A stretch of DNA of 64,000 nt, taken from Lachnospiraceae bacterium. Lineage in GTDB: Bacteria > Bacillota_A > Clostridia > Lachnospirales > Lachnospiraceae. Below the pieces are notes generated by a model, which worked only from the letters and a program-made list of their open reading frames with translations, had not been told where the DNA came from and made no database searches. Made by a program: the position numbers and the translations under genes. The DNA lies in NCBI GenBank assembly GCA_017516285.1, contig JAFXDD010000006.1, forward strand, positions 109,331-173,330. The letters run 5' to 3'. This document shows, piece by piece, positions 1 through 7,373 of the stretch (positions are counted from its first letter, which is position 1; each line of letters starts with the position of its first letter).

Positions 1-2
1 TA

Positions 3-461
3 CCTGAGGCTGTAAAGGCAGCCGGAGCCAAGGGAGTTATGCTGAACCACGCAGAAATGCCGCTTACCATGGAGGAAATTAAAAGGACCATTGAGCGTGC
101 TGACGAGGTGGGGCTGGGTACCATTGTCTGTGCCAATACAGTAGAAGATGTAAAGACTATCGCACTTATGGGACCTAATATGATTGTGGCAGAGCCTACC
201 GATTTGATTGGGACAGGTGAGACCAGTGACAGCAATTATGTTTTAGATACCATTAAAACCGTGGAGGAAATCAATCCTGACATTATGGTGTTGCAGGCTG
301 CCGGCATTTCTAATGGACAAGATGTTTACAATATGATTAAGCTGGGTGCCCAGGCAACCGGTTCTACCAGCGGCATTATTAAGGCAGCAGACCCTTATGC
401 TATGGTAGAGGAGATGCTTTATAATGTGCGTAAGGCATGGGATGAGGTGAATGGCCGATGA
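3..461 (+). CDS. Triose-phosphate isomerase-like protein, 5' end outside window
   Basis: C-terminal part of a TIM-barrel isomerase; the reading frame is open from the window edge, so the true start lies upstream. The sequence resembles archaeal-type triose-phosphate isomerases: LNHAEMPLT near the start, AEPTDLIGTG with the catalytic-type Glu, then AAGISNGQDVYNMIKLGAQ and a GSTSGIIKA phosphate-binding end. Family members interconvert dihydroxyacetone phosphate and glyceraldehyde 3-phosphate, but relatives such as EryH act on four-carbon ketose phosphates. Its stop overlaps the next gene's start (ATGA), so it is translationally coupled to a SIS isomerase. The catabolic context suggests a dedicated sugar-phosphate isomerase rather than the housekeeping enzyme. 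Confidence 0.8.
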   Translation, partial: PEAVKAAGAKGVMLNHAEMPLTMEEIKRTIERADEVGLGTIVCANTVEDVKTIALMGPNMIVAEPTDLIGTGETSDSNYVLDTIKTVEEINPDIMVLQAAGISNGQDVYNMIKLGAQATGSTSGIIKAADPYAMVEEMLYNVRKAWDEVNGR

Positions 462-1054
462 AAAAAGAAGCGTTGCTGCAGGCAAGGCAGGCCTACATAA
501 CAGAGAGTGAATGTATTATGCAGATGCTTAACTACTTCGATGAAGAGGTGTACAGTAAGGCTGTGGAGCTTTTAAAGAATGCACCCCGTATCGGTACCAG
601 TGGCTGTGGTCACAGTGGTATTATGTGCCGGCATTTTGCGCATCTTATGTGTTGCATAGAGCGTCCTGCCAGATTTATTTCCCCGGCAGAGGCGGTTCAT
701 GGTGCTACCGGTTTCCTTCAGCAGGGGGATGTAATGGTCCTTGCTTCCAGGGGAGGCAAGACAGCAGAGCTTTTACCTATTGTTGATATATGCAAAAAGA
801 AGGGGATTCACATCATTGCTATTACAGAGAATATGGAATCTCCGTTGGCACTTTCAGCAGATGTGGTGATTAAGCAATATGTGAACCGGGAAACGGACAA
901 GTACAATTGTCAGGGGACTACGTCCTCTACTTCGCTGGCTGTGATTTTTCATGTATTACAGACAGCCTTGATTGAGGAAACCGATTTTCGAAATGAGCAG
1001 TTTGCCGTAGTGCATCCGGGTGGTGCCGTAGGCGAGAGATTGAACGCAAAGTAA
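458..1054 (+). CDS. SIS-domain phosphosugar isomerase
   Basis: 198-residue single SIS-domain protein without CBS domains. Visible SIS features are the GTSGCGHSG phosphate-binding turn (around residues 45-55), ARFISPAEAVHG, the ASRGGKTAEL loop typical of KpsF/GutQ/PHI-type isomerases, and a C-terminal HPGGAVGE. These families isomerise aldose and ketose phosphates; the substrate cannot be read from sequence. It overlaps the upstream isomerase gene by 4 bp and lies in one operon with a YjbQ-family gene and an aldolase. A role in turning a sugar phosphate into the aldolase substrate is inferred. Confidence 0.8.
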   Translation: MKKEALLQARQAYITESECIMQMLNYFDEEVYSKAVELLKNAPRIGTSGCGHSGIMCRHFAHLMCCIERPARFISPAEAVHGATGFLQQGDVMVLASRGGKTAELLPIVDICKKKGIHIIAITENMESPLALSADVVIKQYVNRETDKYNCQGTTSSTSLAVIFHVLQTALIEETDFRNEQFAVVHPGGAVGERLNAK

Positions 1055-1121
1055 TCCTGTAAAAGTGTGTTTGGTGTTGCAAAAGCACCTTAAATATTAT
1101 AATATAAGTGAGGAATTTATT

Positions 1122-1742
1122 ATGGAATTTAAAGTTTATCAGAAAGAATTAGAATTAAAGTCAAGAGGATGGATACCTACCTTCCATGACGTATCAAAGG
1201 AAGTTATTGAGATTGTGGAGGCATCCGGAGTAAAGAATGGTACCGTTACGATTACATCCCATCATACCACCTGTTCTGTTATGATTCAGGAATGCTCTCA
1301 TGATATTGACTCTTTTGATTTGGAGTATTTACAGCACGATTTATTAGATATTATGAGAAAGATGATTCCGGATTTTGCAGAGGAAGGTCAGTATCGTCAT
1401 CCGGGCCCGATTCATGCAAAGTTTGGCAGATATGTAGATGAGCCGGGAGATTACACCAGTATGAATACGGACGGACATCTTCGCAGTGCATTCTTTGGCA
1501 GAAGTGAATCTATGACCATTAAGGACGGAGTACTGGACGGTGGAGAATTTGCACATGTTTACTTTGTAGACTGGGATCATGTACGTGCCCGCCGCAGACA
1601 GTTGAATATCACTGTTATGGGTACTACAGAGGATGTAGGAGACAGAAAGTGGAACAATGGTGAGGTTATCAATACTCTCCGTAAGTACACAGACGAAGAA
1701 AAGGCACATGACGTTCATTACACACTGCAGCAGCAGAGATAA
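1122..1742 (+). CDS. YjbQ/UPF0047 family protein (enlarged form)
   Basis: 206-residue protein with the YjbQ core: the TSHHTTCSVMIQE strand with paired His, the NTDGHLRSAFFG segment, and a GEFAHVYFVDWD...RRRQLNITVMG ending. YjbQ proteins are small trimeric proteins with weak reported thiamine-phosphate synthase activity and unclear biology. Usual length is about 130-140 residues; this one carries an insertion of roughly 25 residues between QYRH and NTDGHL plus a tail of about 40 residues. I chose ATG 1122, which follows GTGAGGA; an in-frame start at 1065 lacks a good ribosome site. Placement between isomerase and aldolase genes hints at a metabolic role in the same pathway. Confidence 0.75.
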   Translation: MEFKVYQKELELKSRGWIPTFHDVSKEVIEIVEASGVKNGTVTITSHHTTCSVMIQECSHDIDSFDLEYLQHDLLDIMRKMIPDFAEEGQYRHPGPIHAKFGRYVDEPGDYTSMNTDGHLRSAFFGRSESMTIKDGVLDGGEFAHVYFVDWDHVRARRRQLNITVMGTTEDVGDRKWNNGEVINTLRKYTDEEKAHDVHYTLQQQR

Positions 1743-1769
1743 GTTCTTGAAACGAGAGAGGAGTTTATT

Positions 1770-2444
1770 ATGTTATATATTTTAGATACTGCAGATTTGG
1801 CAGCAATTAAGCATTGTAACGAATATTACCCGCTTGCCGGTGTTACTACCAATCCTTCTATCATTGCAAAGGAAAAGGGTGATTTCTGGCAGTTGGTAAA
1901 GGCAATCAGAAACATTATCGGTGAAGACAAGATGCTTCATGTACAGACCACACAGAAGGAAGCTTCTAAGATTGTAGAAGAAGCAAAGCTTCTGAAGGAA
2001 GAATTAAAGGGTGAATTTTATGTGAAGATTCCAATTGGCGAAGAAGGCCTTAAGGCAACTATGGAATTAAAGAAGCTGGGCATCGGTGTAACAATGACCG
2101 CTATCTTTACTCCGGCTCAGGCACTTATCGCTGCCATGGCAGGTGCAAGCTTTGTAGCTCCGTATGTAAACAGACTGGATAATATTCTCGGTGATGGCAC
2201 AGAAGTAGTAGCAGAAATCGTAAATCAGTTAGAGCTTTTTGGCTCTGAGTGCAAGGTATTGGCTGCAAGCTTCAAGAATGCAGAGCAGGTACATAAGTGT
2301 GCATCCGCAGGCTGCCACAGTGTAACAGTAGCTGCCGATATCTTAAAGACCGTGATTTCTCATCCAATGACAGATGCAGCCATTGCAGGCTTCGACAAGG
2401 ATTGGACAAGTGTTTACGGAGACAAGACTATCTTGGATTTCTAG
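1770..2444 (+). CDS. Fructose-6-phosphate aldolase / TalC-type transaldolase
   Basis: 224-residue class I aldolase of the FSA/TalC group, the usual length. It begins with LDTADLAAIK, has the GVTTNPSII substrate loop, and carries the Schiff-base Lys in YVKIP (about residue 86), followed by GVTMTAIFTPAQAL and ASFVAPYVNRLDN. Enzymes of this group cleave or form ketose phosphates with dihydroxyacetone or glyceraldehyde-3-phosphate units. It is the last gene of the left operon, behind a GAGAGGAG ribosome site. It converges with the AraC regulator, overlapping by 4 bp. Together with the two isomerases it forms a plausible catabolic module; the exact sugar is unknown. Confidence 0.85.
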   Translation: MLYILDTADLAAIKHCNEYYPLAGVTTNPSIIAKEKGDFWQLVKAIRNIIGEDKMLHVQTTQKEASKIVEEAKLLKEELKGEFYVKIPIGEEGLKATMELKKLGIGVTMTAIFTPAQALIAAMAGASFVAPYVNRLDNILGDGTEVVAEIVNQLELFGSECKVLAASFKNAEQVHKCASAGCHSVTVAADILKTVISHPMTDAAIAGFDKDWTSVYGDKTILDF

Positions 2445-3193
2445 GTCTCTTTTCTGACCTGTCCGGGTGTCTTGCCAAAGTGATTTTTAAATATTCTGCA
2501 AAAGTAATTATAATTGTCGTAGCCAAGGTGGCTTGCTACGGCGTGTAAAGTCATTTCCCTGCTGACTATCAGCTCACGGGCCAGTGTAAGCTTGCGCTCG
2601 TTAATATAGTCAGTCAGGGTTTTTTGCATTTCTTTCTTAAAAATAGCAGAAGTATATTCTTTGGATAAATTCAACTCGTTACTGATAAGGTGCAAGGACA
2701 ATTTGTCATGAATATGCTCGTCTATGTATTTCAGCATGCGGTCTACGTGCTCATTGGTACATTCCGGTGCTGTGCTGTCTAAGAGCTCGTAAAGAAGATA
2801 TTCCAGCATAAGGGTACATTTCTCCTTGGAAAAGTAAAGCGGAGAAAGGTGGCTGGTAGGAAATATGCTAACCAGCTTACGCATATTGCCTGTAACGCAT
2901 TTTGGCAGAAAAAGTGAAAACGGAAAGCTAACATGGTCATTGGCCAGAAAGTTAAAACTAACGTAGCTGACCGGTTCAGTACCCTTTTCTCTGATGTAAA
3001 CGGTGCCTGGTGGGAAAAAGACAGCATCATTTTTGTGCATCACATAAGGGACACCATTGGCATAATAGGTCATGCTGCCTTCCAGTACAAAGGTAAAATC
3101 ATAGAAATCTATGGTGCGCAGGTTAATGTTGCTGCATCCTGGAACAGTAATATTACAGTAGTGGGTTAATTCTTTTACTAAATGATAGGACAT
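2441..3193 (-). CDS. AraC-family transcriptional regulator
   Basis: 250-residue regulator. The N-terminal half is a cupin-like AraC sensor domain (FVLEGSMTYYANG, FFPPGTVYI). The C-terminal 100 residues form the double helix-turn-helix (HDKLSLHLISNELNLSKEY and GYDNYNYFCRIFKNHFGKTPGQVR). The start follows AAGGAG at good spacing. It converges on the aldolase gene and reads away from the CapA-like gene, so it likely senses a sugar or sugar phosphate and controls the left operon. That target is inferred from position only. Confidence 0.9.
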   Translation of the reverse strand: MSYHLVKELTHYCNITVPGCSNINLRTIDFYDFTFVLEGSMTYYANGVPYVMHKNDAVFFPPGTVYIREKGTEPVSYVSFNFLANDHVSFPFSLFLPKCVTGNMRKLVSIFPTSHLSPLYFSKEKCTLMLEYLLYELLDSTAPECTNEHVDRMLKYIDEHIHDKLSLHLISNELNLSKEYTSAIFKKEMQKTLTDYINERKLTLARELIVSREMTLHAVASHLGYDNYNYFCRIFKNHFGKTPGQVRKET

Positions 3194-3231
3194 AGTATCT
3201 CCTTAAGATAATGCTAATAATTATGTAAATA

Positions 3232-3259
3232 TTATATCATTTTTGGAATGTTAGTAAAG
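3232..3259 (-). promoter_or_regulatory. Candidate promoter for the AraC-type gene
   Basis: On the minus strand a perfect TATAAT (3232-3237) sits 16 bp from a weak CTTTAC (3254-3259), about 40 bp before the regulator start. Confidence 0.4.
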
Positions 3260-3309
3260 TGTAATATTAAAATAGTGCAAAAAATAAAGAAAGGTGATAA
3301 TAGGGTTAC

Positions 3310-3339
3310 TTGAAGCATATACCGATGAAAATTTATAAT
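3310..3339 (+). promoter_or_regulatory. Candidate promoter for the CapA-like gene
   Basis: TTGAAG (3310-3315), 18-bp spacer, TATAAT (3334-3339), about 55 bp ahead of the CapA-like start. The about 200-bp divergent region holds this promoter and the oppositely oriented one. Confidence 0.5.
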
Positions 3340-3396
3340 AGAATTAAGTCTTATTTGAAAAAGGCTTTCTATTTTACATAAAAGAGAGGTATGTCC

Positions 3397-4494
3397 ATGA
3401 AAACTTTATTATTAGGTGATATGTCACCTACCGTATTAACGGATCCATTGTTTGAGTCGGGAGATGTAGAAGCTTTGTTTTCTGACACTGTTTCCCTGTT
3501 TGAAGGAAATGACGTGAATTTTGTGAATTTAGAGTGTGCATTAACAGAAAGCACCAAATCTATTGAAAAGTTTGGTCCGCCTTTAAAAGCTTGTGCAAAT
3601 GTGGCAAAGGTTTTAAAGGAAGTAGGCGTAAATTACTGTGGTCTCAGTAACAATCATATTTTCGACTTCGGCATTCAGGGTGCTTTAGATACCATGAAAG
3701 CCTTAGACGAGGCAGGTATTGCATATACCGGTTTTGGAGAAAATTATGAGGACTCCAGAAGGGACCTTGTAGTGACTGTAAACGGGGAAAAGCTGGCTAT
3801 TATTGCCGTTTGTGAGCATGAGTATTCTTATGCGTTGGAAGACCGCATGGGCAGCAGACCTTATGACGAATACCACACCATGGAGGATATCCGTAAGGCA
3901 AAGGAAACTTGTGACAGAGTAGTAGTAATTTATCATGGTGGCAAAGAGCACTGCGGATACCCATCTCCGAGACTGCGCAGACTCTGCCGTGCTATGGTCA
4001 GAAACGGTGCAGACGTGGTACTTTGTCAGCATAGCCATTGTATTGGCTGTTATGAGCAGTATGAGAATTGTCACATTTTGTATGGACAGGGCAATTTCCA
4101 CTTTGTAAAGCCGGCTTTTATTAATCCGGACATGGCAAAAACCTGGAATAATTCATTGGCTGTAAAATACGATACAACAGACAATGCCATAGAGTTTATT
4201 CCACTGGTAGTGGAAGGCAGCGGTATTGCTCTGGCAAAGGGGGATGAGGCAGAAAGTATTATGCAAGCATTTGCGGCACGTAATGAAGAATTGGCAGACG
4301 GACGCTGGAAGGAAGGCTGGCACGCATTCTGTGAAAGCATGAAGGATATGTATGTGGGTGCGATTGAAAGGGCGTGTGCTCCGGATGCAACCGAGCAGGA
4401 AAATAAACGCTTTGGTCATTACCTGGATTGTGAAGCACATACGGATGTATGGAGAGAGCTGTTCCCAACTGCAAATATGACGAATGAAAAGTAA
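3397..4494 (+). CDS. CapA family (PGA_cap metallophosphatase-like) protein
   Basis: About 365 residues matching the CapA/PgsA fold related to calcineurin-like phosphatases. Visible motifs are LLLGDMSPT at the start, VNLECALT, the GLSNNHIFDFG metal-site Asn/His pair, YHGGKEH, and QHSHCIGCYE...LYGQGNFHF. The first ATG (3391) is only 1 bp from the AGAGAGG ribosome site, so the second ATG (3397) is the better start. No signal peptide is visible, unlike CapA proteins that make poly-gamma-glutamate, so a cytoplasmic phosphoesterase is more likely. It stands alone behind its own promoter. Confidence 0.75.
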   Translation: MKTLLLGDMSPTVLTDPLFESGDVEALFSDTVSLFEGNDVNFVNLECALTESTKSIEKFGPPLKACANVAKVLKEVGVNYCGLSNNHIFDFGIQGALDTMKALDEAGIAYTGFGENYEDSRRDLVVTVNGEKLAIIAVCEHEYSYALEDRMGSRPYDEYHTMEDIRKAKETCDRVVVIYHGGKEHCGYPSPRLRRLCRAMVRNGADVVLCQHSHCIGCYEQYENCHILYGQGNFHFVKPAFINPDMAKTWNNSLAVKYDTTDNAIEFIPLVVEGSGIALAKGDEAESIMQAFAARNEELADGRWKEGWHAFCESMKDMYVGAIERACAPDATEQENKRFGHYLDCEAHTDVWRELFPTANMTNEK

Positions 4495-4501
4495 AAAAAA
4501 A

Positions 4502-4542
4502 TTGTGACAAAAACGCCTTCTCGTGCATATATGTAATAGAGG
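4502..4542 (+). promoter_or_regulatory. Leader/promoter element shared with the Rpn gene at 59397 (copy 1)
   Basis: A 41-bp block beginning TTGTGACAAAA and ending TAATAGAGG is repeated at 59312-59352; by hand alignment 32 of 41 positions agree without gaps. A TGACAA-N17-TATATG promoter reading fits both copies. Each copy lies 45-60 bp upstream of an Rpn-type gene. Confidence 0.6.
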
Positions 4543-4602
4543 CAAATATTATTCATCTGATATTTCACTTCTAAAATCATATCTTAACTAGGAGGAATTT
4601 TT

Positions 4603-5715
4603 ATGAATTCAGAAATTACGTATTCTGTTCAAGCGGGAAACGTGAGTACCATGCGTTCCGTGAAAGCGGCAGGCATGGTCTTTACCAAAGGGGAGGTGCT
4701 GCCGCAGCTTGCGGAAAATCCGCGTGTTCGTCTGGATGTGCTACGGCAGATTCATGAGGATGCGGAGTTGTTGAGAATGTTTCAAGAGCTGCAGCCTAAC
4801 GAGCAGGAGGTTTTCCTGCAGTTCTGCATCGGCAATCGCAACCTGAAAGTCACCTACGACCCATTCTTTCGCAGCATTTTTCATCCAGAAAAGCATCCAG
4901 GACGTCTGGACGGCTTCCTTTCTTCCGTGATGGGGCAGCCGGTCAAGGTCCGTGCCATCCTTCCCAGAGAAGGCACCCGCCTTTCTTCGGAGGCATCCTT
5001 CATGGCTATGGACGTGTTGGTGGAGCTTGCCGACGGTTCTATGGTGAACGTGGAAATGCAGCGGATCGGTTACCATTTCCCGATTGAGCGTACCTTCTGC
5101 TATGGGGCGGATATGTTGGTACGTCAGTACGATCGCATTCGTGCTAACCAGGAAAAGGATTTCGCTTACAACGACATGAAGCCGGTATTCGTCATTGTAT
5201 TGATGGAGAAAAGCCCTGCTTTTTTTCGCAAACAACCGGGTGCCTACCTGTATCGATCCGAGTTTCGCTTAAACAATGACACCCAAATACCTAATTTGAT
5301 GAATTTTGTTTACATAGCACTTGACTATTTCCTGGAAATGCCGCATAATGAACTTACAGAGTTAGAGGCGTGGCTGTACTTTTTAAGCTCCGACAATCCC
5401 CTGCATATTCAGCGAATTATTGAGAAGTACCCATTCTTTCGCGAACTCTACCAGGATATTATTGATTTTCGTAAGGACCCAAAGGAGTTAATTCGTATGT
5501 TTTCAGAATCTTTAAGTATTGCAGACAGGAATACCATTAAGTTAATGGTCGATGAACTGAGAGATGAGAAGGCTGAGTTGGAAAATGAAAAGGTCGAGTT
5601 GGAAAATATAATTAGCGAGAAGGAAGCGGTAATTAACGTGATGGCAAATGAGAACGCTGAGCTGGCAAATGAGATTTCCGAGTTGAAAAAGCGGTTGGCG
5701 GAAGCCGGGTTATAG
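4603..5715 (+). CDS. Rpn-family PD-(D/E)XK nuclease / putative transposase
   Basis: 370-residue protein of the Rpn (YhgA-like, PDDEXK_2) group of recombination-promoting nucleases. The core has TYDPFFRSIFH, then Asp at about residue 137 in MAMDVLVELADG and the E-x-Q pair at 151/153 in VNVEMQ. The last 70 residues are a Glu/Lys/Asn-rich heptad coiled coil (ELENEKVELEN, NENAELANE). A strong AGGAGG precedes the start. The first 200 codons use visibly more G/C-ending codons than the AT-rich second half, suggesting a mosaic gene. Family members cut DNA and promote RecA-independent recombination in E. coli; activity here is inferred. Confidence 0.85.
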   Translation: MNSEITYSVQAGNVSTMRSVKAAGMVFTKGEVLPQLAENPRVRLDVLRQIHEDAELLRMFQELQPNEQEVFLQFCIGNRNLKVTYDPFFRSIFHPEKHPGRLDGFLSSVMGQPVKVRAILPREGTRLSSEASFMAMDVLVELADGSMVNVEMQRIGYHFPIERTFCYGADMLVRQYDRIRANQEKDFAYNDMKPVFVIVLMEKSPAFFRKQPGAYLYRSEFRLNNDTQIPNLMNFVYIALDYFLEMPHNELTELEAWLYFLSSDNPLHIQRIIEKYPFFRELYQDIIDFRKDPKELIRMFSESLSIADRNTIKLMVDELRDEKAELENEKVELENIISEKEAVINVMANENAELANEISELKKRLAEAGL

Positions 5716-5758
5716 ATTTGTTGAAGTAACAATGAAATGTAAATAAAATAATGAAAAT

Positions 5759-5803
5759 AATCCAGGCATCGATCTCGAAAGAGATTCGAATGCCTGGATT
5801 TTA
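5759..5803. terminator. Bidirectional intrinsic terminator
   Basis: Strong hairpin: AATCCAGGCAT (5759-5769) pairs with ATGCCTGGATT (5790-5800) with a further TCTC/GAGA stem closed by a GAAA loop. T-rich tracts lie on both sides, so it can end the Rpn gene on the plus strand and the SGNH-like gene on the minus strand. Confidence 0.85.
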
Positions 5804-5824
5804 ACTTTACATTATTCTTTTTTA

Positions 5825-6868
5825 TTATTCCGCCTCTTTATTTCTATGCTTCACATAGTACTCAAAGCCTTCCATAAATTCCTCTGCAACCAGTTCACGT
5901 GCTTCCTCAGTCAGGTGCAGGTGATCCTTTAAGAGCTGATCAGCCTTGTAGTAATTTACAGAGCCGTAGAAGGTATCAATAAAGGTGGTAAAGGTCTTGT
6001 AGCATACATCGGACTGATACTGTACGTAAGAAGCTAAAGGTCCTTCTTCACCATAGGTTTTGAGTGTGGAATCCACAAGGGTGCCGTCTTCCTCCAAACC
6101 GTATGCATAAGGCGGAGACATTACAATAATCTGGATATGCGGAAAAGTATCCTGAATCAGATTGATGGATGCCTCTAAAGCACCGCCAAAGTGGCGGATA
6201 TTGGTGGAGTCATCACGGTTGTACATACCACGGCAATCCAGATAGTCACTGCCATCATACATAATGGCAATCACGTCTACCATATTAAAGTCCAGATTCT
6301 GAAGCAGAGAAAGGGTGGCCTTCACCTCCACAGGTGTATTCGGCTTGTCTGCCAGATAATCATTTACAATGACGTCATTTCCAATGGTGAATACCGTAGT
6401 CAGCCAGTATAAGCTGAACAGGTCGTTATGGCCTGTTTCCAATTCCGGCTCCTTGCAGGATAAGTAAGAGTCGGCAAAAGCAAAATTGTAAACGGTAGCT
6501 CCTGTTTTGTCTGCAATTATATTGGCAAGGTTACTTTCTTTACCCATGTCGTCTGCAAACGGTGCATTGCCAAAGCAGGCAATAACCATATCTTCCGGGT
6601 CCTTTGGCGCAGCTTCATAGGTATATGGAACCAGGTTGTCCAAGGGTTCTGTGTCAAATTCCGTGCTGTCCTCTGTGCCGGGGTCAATCAGTTCGGCACT
6701 GTTGTCCCAAACATATAATCGCACTGCGATGACAACAAATATTAAGGCGATTAAGCCTAAAAAAACATAGTGAAAATTTATGCGGGAGTAGTCAAAATTC
6801 TTTAGTGTCTTTGTTGCTTTGCTCAGTGCAGGCTTTACTTTATCTAAAATAGCTTGTATCTTGTCCAT
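5825..6868 (-). CDS. Membrane-anchored SGNH/GDSL-hydrolase-like protein
   Basis: About 347 residues. A cytoplasmic basic N-terminus is followed by one membrane segment (YVFLGLIALIFVVIAVRLYV, about residues 35-55), so the bulk is extracellular. The domain has SGNH-type blocks: ACFGNAPFADD (block I position), YDGSDYLDCRG, and a C-terminal DHLHLTEEAREL matching the catalytic Asp-x-x-His block. Block I shows Gly-Asn-Ala where Gly-Asp-Ser is expected, so the usual nucleophile is not evident. ATG 6868 follows GGGAAGGA and is preferred over an upstream in-frame start at 6904. Wall or surface-polymer de-acetylation is possible but unproven. Confidence 0.6.
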   Translation of the reverse strand: MDKIQAILDKVKPALSKATKTLKNFDYSRINFHYVFLGLIALIFVVIAVRLYVWDNSAELIDPGTEDSTEFDTEPLDNLVPYTYEAAPKDPEDMVIACFGNAPFADDMGKESNLANIIADKTGATVYNFAFADSYLSCKEPELETGHNDLFSLYWLTTVFTIGNDVIVNDYLADKPNTPVEVKATLSLLQNLDFNMVDVIAIMYDGSDYLDCRGMYNRDDSTNIRHFGGALEASINLIQDTFPHIQIIVMSPPYAYGLEEDGTLVDSTLKTYGEEGPLASYVQYQSDVCYKTFTTFIDTFYGSVNYYKADQLLKDHLHLTEEARELVAEEFMEGFEYYVKHRNKEAE

Positions 6869-6963
6869 ATAAAATCCTTCCCTAAATCGAATAGTCTTTA
6901 CCATATGTTAACATTTTTGTGTTATGAAAGTGTTAATAGGAATCCATATGTTGATGTCGGTAT

Positions 6964-7176
6964 TTAAGTGTGCTGAGGTATTTGCAGTGCAGCAAGCTGG
7001 CGCGGACTTAATAGCTTATCCTTTAAATGCCGACGCTGTTCCTTATCCAGCTCGATGTATTCCATGTAAGTAATGCGAAGCTCTGTAAGCCTAAGCTCGC
7101 AGGTTGGACAGATTGTTTTGTGACCATTGAGCATATGTATACGATGACAGAATTGACAGTAGTGAATATACATCAT
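6964..7176 (-). CDS. Small zinc-ribbon-like protein
   Basis: 70-residue protein with two Cys pairs (CQFC near residue 7 and CPTC near 24) separated by His-containing HRIHMLNGHK, a likely zinc knuckle, followed by a charged helical tail. An AAGGGG ribosome site supports the first ATG. Small proteins of this look are common in Lachnospiraceae; the function is unknown. It is divergent from the GH25 gene and upstream of the SGNH-like gene on the same strand. Confidence 0.6.
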   Translation of the reverse strand: MMYIHYCQFCHRIHMLNGHKTICPTCELRLTELRITYMEYIELDKEQRRHLKDKLLSPRQLAALQIPQHT

Positions 7177-7306
7177 GTTTTTATTCCCCTTTTGAGTTGT
7201 TGTGCATGTTATATTCTGACATCAGCCGTCGAAAAAGTCAATCAAAAGGCATAATAAAATATCGACAAAAAATCAGTGTTCAAAAAAATCTTAAGACGAA
7301 TATGGG

Positions 7307-7336
7307 TTGAAATAGTGGTATAAAAGATGCTATAAT
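7307..7336 (+). promoter_or_regulatory. Promoter of the surface-polysaccharide locus
   Basis: TTGAAA (7307-7312), 18-bp spacer, perfect TATAAT (7331-7336), about 38 bp before the GH25 start. Confidence 0.65.
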
Positions 7337-7373
7337 AATAAATTGTAAAACTATGAATGTTATGGAGAAGTGA

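Noticed and set aside
3..2444. Sulfo-sugar (sulfo-transaldolase) pathway
   Set aside because: An aldolase and SIS isomerase fit loosely, but no sulfolactaldehyde enzyme or sulfo-sugar exporter is visible; left as one option.
2297..2548. Overlapping plus-strand open frame at the aldolase/AraC junction
   Set aside because: Out-of-frame shadow of the aldolase gene without a start signal.
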